Assembly (NCBI GenBank): GCA_023078555.1
Contig: CM041198.1
Coordinates: forward strand, 8,045,836-8,109,835
DNA length: 64,000 bases
Source of the DNA: Ulva prolifera
Lineage: Eukaryota; Chlorophyta; Ulvophyceae; Ulvales; Ulvaceae
Reading direction: 5' to 3'
How positions within the stretch are numbered: position 1 is the stretch's first letter; each line of letters starts with the position of its first letter. A program made the translations under genes and the position numbers. Shown piece after piece: positions 47,310 to 57,598 of this stretch. Below the pieces are notes generated by a model. That model had not been told where the DNA came from and ran no database searches. It saw only the letters and a list, made by a program, of their open reading frames with translations.

Positions 47310-50300
47310 ATGTCAGAGCTTCCAGCCCGCCACCGCGCCCTGCAGCAGGGCAGCGAACAGTCGCCTCGTGAAGTTTCGACTCCAGAGGAGCTCGTGAATG
47401 CGATCGCCCGCGGCCACCGGCACATCGTGATAGTCGCCCATCTAGACCTCACCCGCCTGCCGCTGATCCCCAACATAGCATGCGAGGAGGGCTGCGCTAG
47501 CCCCCTGCCCTCCACCACCTCCACCCTCTCCATCCGGGTGCGCCTCTGGAGCTATCGCTTCGCACTGTAGGACTGCAGAGCACACCTCACACGGGTGCCC
47601 CTCCCCACACCCCTTCTCACACCCTCTTATTTCCATCCTCATGCTTACAAATAAAACTTAGTATCGTGATCACTGGCGTCCAGGGAGACCCCATGCAGCT
47701 CCGCGTATGCATACATGTATGCATGCAAGTGTGCACGCCGAATCATGCCGCGTGCTCAAACACAGAGACCGAACATCATTCCACAGGCCTCCGTGCCATA
47801 TGGCCACCGCAACGAGGTGTAGGCAGCGACGCTGCTCGAAGCCATTGCGCCGTGTCGACATGCCCCCCCCCCCCCCCCCCTCTCGAGGATCCCAGCCTCA
47901 CCAGCAGACAGCTCGCACGCGACTCCCTGTACAGCAACAACTGGTATAAACACCGCGTACAAGTGTGAGCATGCATGCCGCTGCGGCGCCTTGAAGCCCG
48001 GATCACGGCGCAGGCCTCGCTAGCGCGCAATGCAATCATGAACCTTCATGAACCTTCACGAACCTTCCGATAGCCCGCCCAGTCCATCCAGCAGCAGTGC
48101 GTCAAGCGCAGCTGTGCATACCACGTCCGCCGATTGCAGGGTGCCTGCCCCGATGCCCCGCCCTCCTCCCTCACAAACCTCCTCCGCCGCACCGCCGGCG
48201 CCGCCGCCCTCATCCCCCTGCGCCCGCAGCAGTGCCTGCTCGCCTCCCAGGAGGACCTCCTGCCGCTCGTCGGGCCGCGGGTGTGGGTGGACAACCTGTA
48301 CATGCGCGTCGCGGCGCCCCACGAACCCGCCGAGCTGCGCGCCTTCAACTCCGTGGGGCTGCTGTCGGTGCCGCGCATCCGCGACGCCCTCGCGTACGCG
48401 GAGCCCGGCCGCGCGCTCCGCTACATCACGCGATGCACGTTCCAGGGGGACGGGCTCGGGTCGGCGGTGGCGATCTGGGGCCAAGAGGACGCCTACATGG
48501 AACGTGCGCCCCGCGCCCTGGCAAGCCTTGAGCTGAACTTCAATGGTCTCATCATGGTGGCCGAGGGCCGCGTCTGGCCTGCACAAGGCCGCTTCCAGGC
48601 AGTGTTTGTGGAGTATTTGGACGTCTAACATTCCTGCGCCACAGTTGTGTGAGTGCGTGATCTATGGACCTGATTAGTATGAGACAGCTATGTTGCTTTA
48701 CGGAGACAGATCCATGTGCACCGGCGTGACGCCACCCCTGGTGCAGCTCTGTCTTCTGCGGTCTGCCGCTGACTGCACCACCCCAATGATTCATCGCGCA
48801 TGTGGCACATGCACCTGGGACCACTTTGTGTTTGGTGTCGGTATCTGTCGGCCTGTGCATGCGTTGCCGCTGCCGCATTTTGTTTGGCGAAACTCCGCGA
48901 CTCTTTCTAAACGCCACTCTTCCTGCTTCAGTATACATGGTTCGGCACAAACAGCGCCGCCTCCGCATGCATGCAGACTGCACCTTTGTGAACCTCGGCG
49001 GCATCGGCGTCGACTCCCCGAACGGCTGCGACGACTGCTCCTCCGCCATCAACGTGCAATCCACCGCCTCCGTCCACGTCGTCAACAGCACCTTCTCCAA
49101 CGCGGTGCCCGGGAACGGCTCGAGCTACGTCAACGCCTGGGACGCCGGCTCCGCGGCGCTGCTCTCCGGCTGCCGCTTCGACAACGCGACCAGCCGCCTG
49201 CGGCAGCGCGGCGGCGCGCAGGTGTACAGCGACGACACAAGTCTGCGGGTGGAGACCGGCAACGGCCGCGTGGTCGCGCCGCAGCTGCCGTCGGAGGTGC
49301 CGGAAGTGGCGAAGGGGCAACCCCCGGTGTTCCAGACGCGCGACAACGCGTGGTTTGTCAGCGTGGTGAAGGTGCGGCGGTGGGCATGCGTGTGACTGCA
49401 CAGCCAGCATGCACAGCACGCAGCCAGCATGCACAGCACGCCTGAGGGCAGAGGTGCCTCCAGTTCAGGTACATGCGTACGAACCTGAGCTCCGTGTGTG
49501 CCCTGCGGCTTCGATGCCACCTCTCCGGCCATGCTGCGCTGCGCTACGCTGTACATGTGCTCTGCTGGGGGCCAGGCCTGTCAGAAACTAAAGGGACACG
49601 ATCTCTGCGTGCCACCCGCCAGTGATAGAAGGCGATTGTTGACTCACGCCTATTGAGGACGAATGTGCAGACCGTGCTGTGCTGTGCTGTGATGTGCTGT
49701 GCTTTGCTGTGCAGGAAGTTACTGGGGAGGCCGAGCTACCGCGACAGGAGGCGGCCGCGCCGGGGGGGCCGGTGCCGCGGCTGGCGCCGCTGGGGGCCGA
49801 GGGCAACAGCCTGCTCCTGCCGGCGCTCGTGGCCGCCGCGGCGGTGCTGGCGGTGCTGGCAGTCGCCGCAGGGTTCCTGCTGTGGCGGCGGCAGCGGCGG
49901 CGGCGGCGGCGGCTGGCACTTGGGGTCAGCGACGAGCTGGACCGAAAGGCGGAGATGGCGGACGTGCGTTCCTGCCGCACAGCCCCCGCTGACTGCCTAG
50001 CTCTGCCTGGTTGATAATGGCCCGCCAGTGAGTGTATCTAGCACACGCGGCCGACGAGCCGGCCAGCACGATGGCGCCACTGCGGCTGCAGTCAGCGTTG
50101 GCTGGGATACAGTCCCGGGGGGGGGGGATTTTGAGATGACGCTCACAATCCATGGCCATGCCCAAATGATCCACTCACTGCGGTGCCCCGCTCACTGCCG
50201 CGAAGCTTGTACCTGGAGTCATGTGGTTCAACACGACGTACAGAAGGCGGGGCAATCCGGCGCATGCATGTGCACAGCTCAACCACAGCCGCTGCGGTGC

Positions 50301-52609
50301 AGAGCCGGAGCACGGTGCAGTCGTCCTCCTTCGTCCTCTGCCCGAACCTCCTCCCCGAAGCCGCCGTCGCCTCCCACATCCGCACCGTGAGCTCCTCCGC
50401 CATGAGCGCGAGTTCACACCCCGCGTCGCGGCCGTACTCGGCCACGCTGCACCTGCAGTCCCACCACGGCGGCGCCCGCCCGGAGTACGGCACCTGCGGC
50501 ACGACGTTTGATGACCTCACGGCGGACTTCGGCGTCGAGCCGAGCGACGGCGCGGACACCGACACCAAGCTGGACTTCCTGCACGCGCAGCTCAACTGCT
50601 TCAGCCGGGACGAAGTCGTGCTGGAGCGCTTCATGCTGCTCGGGCCGTCGCACCGCCGCCAAGGGGGTGCGTGACTGCCGCCCATGCATGCGTGGCTGCC
50701 GGACATGCATGCACATGTGCGGCCTCATGCACACAAAGCATGCGTGGCTGCCCGTGTGCGTGCAATGAGCATGTACAAAGACATATCGTCTGTCGCGGCG
50801 GGAGGTGAAACGGAAGATCCGTGCAGGGCAGGGCGTGGTCGCGTTTGCGCAGGGGGCGCGGGACGACCTCGCGTACGCGCTCAAGTTCTTCGTGCACCGG
50901 CCGTCGTTCCTCGCGGAGCGCGACACCTACCGCAGCCGCGCCCTCGGAGTGTTGCTGCCAAAGGTGTACTGCGAGTATGACCCGGAGGAGTCGCCCGGCA
51001 TGCTGACCGACAGCGCGGGCCGGCCGCTGCCGGCATGCCTTGTGATGGAGCGGGGGGAGGGCCTCGCGGACTGGTCGCGCCGCGCGCGCCCGGACATCTT
51101 CCAGTCCGTCGCGGTGCGTGGCACACCATACCTCTGCCATTCCTTGGGGGTCTTGAGCTCAAGATAAAAAGGGACCGGGGTTGGTGCTGTCGGCGGTGGG
51201 TGATCACTTGATCACTTGATCACTCACCCCCCACCCCGGCCCCACATGCAGCTTCCTGTGACTGGAGGCATGGCAACGTTGTGATCGTGTGATTTGCACT
51301 CGGGACACCCGGGCTGGGGTTGTGTCCATGAGAACATGTACGTCAGTATTGCATTGGCTACAGCGATGTGGGGCACAAACATGTGTGGAGCTAGGTCAAG
51401 GCCTTACCGCACTGCATGGCCTGGATTTTTCAAGGAGATGCTTTGAATGGAGCTCTGTGCTGTGACGAGCTGTACCCGGCTGTGCCGTGCTGTGCTGCGC
51501 TGTGGGCGCGTGCTCCTCTTTTCCACCACGCCCCCACCCTCTGCTTGCAAGCGATCGACAGTGAGGCACAACCTCCGCCGCGTGGCGCCAGCAGAGTCCG
51601 CATCTATGGCATTCGCGAGTGAATCCGTGACGGACGGTCCGTGTGCGCAGGTGCTGGCGCACGTCGCGATGCGGCTGCGCGACCTTCACGCCGCCGGCTT
51701 CGTTCATCGCGACGTGAAGCCCGAGAACATCATGTTCCTGCCGCGCGAGAACGCGTGGACGGTGATCGACTTTGGGTGCACCGCACGCGCCGGCGCCGCC
51801 GCGCCGCTGTCCTACACGCTCGTGTACTCGGCGCCGGAGATCGCCGAGGCCGTGGCCACCGGCGCAAAGACCGTCGTCGCCGACCCGGCGATTGACGCGT
51901 GGGCGCTCGGGGTGGTCGCCTTTGAGCTGCTCACGCGGCAGTCCGCGTTCAGCATGCTCACAGAGGGCCGAGAGTCGGTGCGCTGCTGCTTGCTTTGCTT
52001 TACATTGTCCAGCAGCAGTGAAAGCACGTCACCGGTTTTATTTCTGTAGTAATACCCTTTGCTATTTGTTTTACTGCTGCATGTTTCCGATTTGTTTTAC
52101 TTTTTTTCCCGTCGAAGTGCCGGTTCTTTTGGTGCCGCCAGTTTGATGTTTAGCCATCCCCTCGAGCACAGCTGCATTCAGGATCAGCGTCTGCACTCGT
52201 TGCGCCACCTTTGCAGCAGCTGGGAGATCAGATGCGTGCGTGTGTTGCCATGAATGCGACCAGATGCTCGCGCCGATGGATACCTTTCATGTGGCCGAAG
52301 GAGTCTGTTGCTCTGACTCAGCTCCAGCGTAGCATCACCTGGCAACGCCGGTGTCCTCACTGACGGCCGGGTCGCGGGGTGCAGGTCCTAGCGAGGCTAC
52401 GGGGGGAGGCAGAGCTGCCATGGGAGGGGGACCTTGCGGCGAAGAACGCGACGGCGCGGCGCCGCCTCGGGCTGTTCCGGGAGCCGGTGCTCGCGCTGCT
52501 GCGGCGCGACCCCACGCACCGCGCCACCCTCTCCGACTTCTGCCGCACCGCCAACACCGTCTTCTCCTCCCCTACCACCATCGCCAACTCCGAAGCCCTC
52601 AGCGATTGA
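47310..52609 (+). CDS. Receptor-like Ser/Thr protein kinase with beta-helix ectodomain
   Basis: Exons: 47310-47537, 48140-48503, 48977-49371, 49715-49963, 50303-50666, 50827-51113, 51651-51977 and 52385-52609; phases agree, 812 residues. The ectodomain starts STPEELVNAIARGHRHIVIV and TLSIRGAC, and continues ALRYITRCTFQGDG, AYMEHCTFVNLGG and VNSTFSNAVPGNGSSYVNAW. This is the short-strand pattern of a right-handed parallel beta-helix (pectin-lyase fold). A single membrane span (about 362-386) is followed by a WRRQRRRRRR stop-transfer. The kinase domain has a Gly loop (GGQGVV), AxK Lys (YALKFF), Glu (LAERD), HRDVKPEN (648-655), DFG (669-671) and APE (690-692), so it should be active. All seven introns start GTGCG. 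No signal peptide is visible at this start, so a 5' exon is probably missing. Ligand and targets unknown; a cell-wall glycan sensor is speculation. Confidence 0.88.
47863..47880 (+). repeat. Poly-C tract, 18 bases, intronic
   Basis: Uninterrupted C run on the sense strand in intron 1 of the receptor-like kinase gene. Confidence 0.9.
48039..48068. repeat. Short tandem repeat
   Basis: Three units of about 10 bases around TGAACCTTCA, in intron 1 of the kinase gene. Confidence 0.6.
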
Positions 52610-52615
52610 GCGCTG

Positions 52616-52660
52616 TATCACAACGATGAAGGCGGTGGGGCGGGCAGCACCGCGACACTC
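52616..52660 (-). repeat. Retroelement 3' tail next to the kinase stop codon
   Basis: ATCACAACGATGAAGGCGG followed by GGGGCGGGCAGCACCGCG; same core as the copies at 11.9, 41.6, 54.4, 57.5 and 60.9 kb. It starts 7 bases after the stop codon and so lies in the transcript's 3' UTR. Confidence 0.6.
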
Positions 52661-54369
52661 AACACTAAAAAACAACTCAAAACTCAAACTCGCACCCTGA
52701 GTGCTGTGTGTCGTGGGCAGCGCTTAAAAAAACAAACTAAAAAAAAATGAAGCTGTGGGGAGCTTGAGCGTGTTCATCGTTGAAACAGTACTGCATCACA
52801 TGCGCCGCAGCGCATGCTGCTGGGGTTCGTTCATCCTTTTGGTTGTACTTCGAGGTCAACGGACTGATCAGGTCAGGCTCCACAGCACGAGCCAAATCGG
52901 CCTCTGCAGATCAGCAAGAGGATCCTCGAGGACTGGCAGAAGTCTGAAAACCGAGGCGCCGCAGCGCATGCTGTCACCGAGGAGTACAGGTGCAGGTGAA
53001 TGTATGTGCACACTGTAGTCTGAGTGTGTATGTAGAATTGCATAGCCATGTCTACAGGGACCCAGGCCACTCCGCAATCTGGAACCCAGTGTCTTTGAAG
53101 AAATGCCTCCTTTCAAGAATTGCGCCTGCCTTTGACGGCTCAGAGTGGCCACACTCGTGCCCGTGGGTCCGACTCTGAGCCATAGCAGCAACGTTTCTGC
53201 CTGCAGCAGGGTGCCGATGTGCGTATGACATCATGCAGATAGTGTATATGCTGCAGACGGATCAGCAGTTTGTGTGTGGTCGCTTTCCAGCATCGTTAGG
53301 GCTGCCAAGAACAAGTTACACCTTATCTCCTAGAATGGTTCTGGTTTTTTATATTAGAATTAAAGATGCGCTGCTTTGCCTCGCAAAGACTTGAGGTCTT
53401 GTAACCTCTGCTTCTTATCAGGTATGGCTGAACCCACACAATTCCAGTAGCTGCATTGTGTCGCAGAGAATGCACCAGAGGCACAGCAAGAAACAAAATA
53501 CGAATCGCGATGTCGCCGCTCCAGACCAGCGCCGCACGAACAGCCGGCGTGCGCACATGCATGTACGCTGTCGGCCGCGCACACGCCGCGTAAAGCCCGG
53601 CAGCGTGAACGTTGTTAACAAGACCCGGGTGAAGAACGCCCGCAATGCAACATCATGTGGCACAGCCGCTAGCAAGCACTTTGGCTCGATCATCTGCATA
53701 TGCATGCATGCATGCGCAGCAGCGGCAGGATCAGGACCACACAGGATCGTTGCTTTATGCTTGCAAGCACCTGTAGTTACAGGTGCAATGCTGTGTAGTC
53801 TATATATAGAGGATATACCCTGGTGCTCTGCCATGCATTGGCCTGTGCTCTTGTAGTTTGTTGACCATATGCACCGGGACAGACCTCAGCGTCCTGCCTC
53901 ACCTGTGGACCGCAGCTAGGAGTCACCTTGCAGCACGATTGGCTACATTTTGTCAATTGTCATTGTAATGCTATCATACTGGCCGAGATCTCATATCATG
54001 ATGGTCGACCTTCCCGTTTTCACCCCGTGTTTTACTCGGCACGCGGTGGGCCACAAAATGCTATGCATATGGTAGGTATGCAGCTGGTGCCAATTATATT
54101 ACTATTGTATTCTGTCTCAACATGCGGCCGATCCCCAAAGCTAGGCATGTAGCAAGGCATCCCATGTGCATGGCCTGCACGCGCAAGGCTGCAGGCGGTG
54201 GGGATTGCAAGGCATCACAAACTCAGGACACGCCATCTGGTGTTTTGTGTGGTGCTGATGGCGCTAGGGGCCAGGTCCACTGCACTGTGACAGACAGACT
54301 GGTCGCGACTGTGGCGTGGGTGCACTGGCCCCCGCGGACTGGTGGTCGAACTCGTGCGCTGCTTGCTGG

Positions 54370-54420
54370 TGTCGCGGTGCTGCCCGCCTCGCCGCCTGAA
54401 TGCTTGCAACAATTGCAACA
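54370..54420 (+). repeat. Retroelement 3' tail
   Basis: GTCGCGGTGCTGCCCGCCTC, then GCCGCCTGAATGCTTGCAAC; opposite orientation to the copy at 52616. Confidence 0.6.
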
Positions 54421-55405
54421 CGGTGACTTGAACAAAAACGACACGGTGACCTGCAGACCTGCAGTTGTGGAAGGGAAGCCAGGCTGCACTGCTGGTCTAG
54501 ATATCTTCAGCAGTGCAGAGGCCATGGGGGAGCACTGATCACATGCCAGCATGACACATGTCAGCATGACAGCCGCTCCGACAGGCAGGTGATGATCTTG
54601 CGCATCACACACAAGGGGGAACGTTGTTTGAGCATGCAAGGCGTGGCGTCGTCTGCGAGGGGCTCGCCGCAAGTGGCGCCGGCTGCTGTGCCTTGGAGTT
54701 GTTGTGCGTTGGGTCACGGCTGTGATGTGGCTTGGTTCGATGAACAAACAACCTATGCTGCTGTGCAAATTCAACTGTGCAGATCCGGCAGTAATACCTA
54801 CCTCCCAGATTTTGTCCTTTTGACACATCATCAGGCACATGACATGGCACCCCTTGCCACACACAAAGCCTGCAGTGAACTGAAAGCATCTGTGCTTAAA
54901 CGAGAAAACCTAGTGAATCTACTGGTGTGGTGTTGCCACATTCGCTTCTCTGCAAAGGAAAGCCATCGCCCATGGAAATCGAGCGCCACAGCTGCTCGTG
55001 GTGTATCGACGTCTACGCCTGGCGCCGCCAGCCCTCAGCATCTCGCACGCGCCACGACCGCGTCATTGCACTCGCGTGTCCAAGCAGTGCACTGCCTGAT
55101 ATTGTGCGCCGCCATGAGACACGTCCGGTTCCGACGTGCCACACCACAATCTAATCTGCAAACAAGCAACGAAGCAAAGTCCCCAACCAAAGAAAAGACG
55201 GAGCGGCTAGAGGACCTCTGCCATTGTTCTTCCCAATCAATTGCACACAGCCCGGCACAGCATTCAAGAGCAGCTGCGGCGGAGGCTGGGGCCTTCTGGA
55301 TAGATCTGTCACATGCATGTCTGCGTTGGTGCGTCTCGCGACGGGCGCCCACAGGCACCTCTGGCCGTCAGCGCATACGGCAATGGTGCCGCGTTAGGAG
55401 GGCAA

Positions 55406-57148
55406 TCACTCCTTGTCAGCAGCGCCGTCGGCGGCCGGGAGGCGGCACGTGGTGGGCGCCTCGATGGTGCCCTCATAGAAGGAGGGGATCGCCGCGGAGA
55501 TCCTGCGGCAGCGGGACTGTGCGTCGTTGAGGCGCACGCAGTGGTAGTCCGAACTGCAGCACGGCAGCGTGCCGGAGATGCCGGGGCCGCGGCAGACGCG
55601 GCGGTCGGCCGCGCACTCGCTCGACTTGCCGCAGACCTCGATCTCGATGCTACAGCCGTCGCTGTGAAAGCTAGCGCGGGAGATGGCGGAGGTGATGGCG
55701 GACGCGGTGGCTGTCAGCATGCGCTCCTCGATCGCAAAGCCGAGATCCGCCATGAAGGTGGTGTCCACGCCGACTGCAGCACACGCAGTGGTGGTGTGTG
55801 TGGAATGGTCGACGTGTGCGAGAACATGATGCAAGGTGCTGGCCGTGAGTCGGGAGCTTCATCATGTGCAAATTCTGTGTCCTTGGGCGCATCCACTCAT
55901 CTTTAACGAAATTGGCATTGCATCATTGTCTTGGCGGGGCATGCACAGCAATCATGTCACCGTGGTGCAGAGCAGGGGCACACGGGCACAGGTCTCGGCG
56001 TACGCGGAGGCGGCGGCCTCCACCCATATCTCCTCAAACACTTGCGTGTCAGCATGATTGGACACCTCACAGCCGCACGTCTTAGCAGAGGCAAAGCCCT
56101 CGGCGAAGGCCCCGGCCTGTGCCCGCGCGACGGCCTCGACGTCAGCCTGCGCGAGGCCGCAGGCCCGCGCGTTGTCCCCGCCGTTGGCCTCGCAGAAGAC
56201 GTCGGCCTGGGCCACGGCCTCGGCGAGCGCGTGCGCCGTCGCCTGCGCGATGCTCGTCGAGTCGGCGGCGTTGACGCCGGTGTCGCCGCCGTCGACGTTG
56301 CAGGCATACGAGCGCGCGGCCGCGGCGGCCTCCGCGATGCCGTCAACCTCAATCACGCGGCCGCCGGCGTGCACGTCGAGCTCGCAGAGCGCAAAGTAGT
56401 CGCCGACCTGGGCCTCGTTGATGGCGTTGATGCTGCAGCCGTCGTTCGCGCCGGAGCGGATCGTGCCTACGACACCTGCCAGCACCTCCGCAACCGTCTC
56501 CTGGATGTCGTGCACAACAGAGCCGCATAGTGCCGAAGACGACTCACCGGCCTGGCTTGCAGCACTGATCTGCAACGCGTGTGAAAGTCAGCACAGTGGA
56601 ATTCTGTGATCAACATACACCTTTGTTACACTCACACAGCCAGAACGGAGATCAAACAAATCAGTGGAAAGCGGAGTCAAGACGTCACGCGTGAGCATGC
56701 AGCGCCGCTTCATTGCGGAAAGCAAAACCGGTGCAACGACAACATGCGTGAGCACAAAGTGCCGGTATAGAGCAGGGAAAGTAAACATGTCAGAATGACG
56801 CCATGCGTGAGCACACAGTTCAGGTGCAGGTTCGCCGTACCTCTACCCAGGCCTCTGCGACCGCTTCCTCCACGAGCTGGCGGCTGGTGCGCGAGACCGC
56901 GGCCGCCGCGGCCGCACACTTGCGGCACACCTCGGTGTCGGCAAAGACGCGGCTGATGGCCTCGCCGTATGCGGCGGCGCGGGCGCGGGCGGACGCGGTG
57001 CCGGGCGACGACGCCCACGCGTTGCATCTCGTGGCACAGCCGCCGGTGACCTCAGCGATGGCCTCGGCAAAGGCCTGCGCGACGGTGGCTACCTGCGTGT
57101 CGATGTTCCACACCTTCTCACCGCATGCATAATCGCCGATGTAGACCC
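55406..57148 (-). CDS. Secreted-type Ala/Cys-rich repeat protein, 5' end unresolved
   Basis: Exons on the minus strand: 57148-56841, 56569-55984 and 55773-55406; phases agree, donors GTACGG and GTGTGC, 420 codons plus stop. The protein consists of modules of about 60-100 residues in which an Ala-rich amphipathic stretch (for example QVATVAQAFAEAIAEV, SIAQATAHALAEAVAQ, DVEAVARAQAGAFAEGFA) alternates with paired cysteines (CGEK, CATRC, CRKC, CGC, CEAN). The last exon ends with a compact Cys cluster (GTLPCCSSDYHCVRLNDAQS, then RCRR), which loosely resembles the disulfide layout of small carbohydrate-binding modules such as CBM1. Even Cys content and lack of membrane spans suggest an extracellular or cell-wall protein. 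No signal peptide exon was placed with confidence: the exon at 57148 begins in phase 1, so at least one exon is missing. Function not recognised. Confidence 0.7.
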
Positions 57149-57547
57149 CTGTAGCCACAGCAGGTGGACATCATGCTCAGAGTCTCTTGACGGAAGTCAC
57201 AGTTGACGAGGGGGTGAACGGTGGAGCCGAACCCCCCGCACGTCCAAGAGGCGGCAACTTTGACGACACGATGTATCCTAAGGAGAATATCGTCAATGAA
57301 AACACATCATATAAAAGAATATAGAATCGAAGCATGTAATACGAAATGACAAATAATGCAGCAGGGAGAAGATGGCGCTGGAGTGTCTGTGCCGTCGCCG
57401 GCGAGCAGATCCGGAGAGGCGGCAGGCGGCGGACTCGCACATGCTCTCGCCACTGCGTCCTGGAGCTCTGTCCGGCTGCTGGAGTGGCTGGAGATGCGGC
57501 ACGGATTCGAGCTCTGCGCAGCCGCCCCTGCAATGGCACACACCAGC

Positions 57548-57598
57548 GTCACAAGCATCAAGGCGGTGAGGCGGGCAGCGCCGCGAAACCAGCAAGTA
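57548..57598 (-). repeat. Retroelement 3' tail
   Basis: GTCACAAGCATCAAGGCGGT, then GAGGCGGGCAGCGCCGCG. Its minus strand also spells a signal-peptide-like MLVTLVCAIAGAAAQ, which may be coincidence. Confidence 0.6.

Larger units (their letters stand above)
52610..55405. other. Spacer with retroelement tails
   Basis: Begins with the kinase 3' UTR, which carries a retroelement tail at 52616-52660 and A-rich tracts around 52675-52750. A second tail copy lies at 54370-54420. A minus-strand frame at 54605-54889 has a weak C2H2-like pattern that I do not call. No supported gene. Confidence 0.4.

Noticed and set aside
48977..49371. Alternative start of kinase exon 3 at 48932
   Set aside because: Phase-compatible, but the acceptor at 48976 (GCATGCAG) gives YMEHCTFVNLGG, which fits the beta-helix repeat better; not fully excluded.
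54605..54889. C2H2 zinc-finger-like frame on the minus strand (YYCRICTVEF...H...H)
   Set aside because: The spacing fits a C2H2 finger, but there is no supporting exon structure or flanking conserved sequence; a single such match is expected by chance.
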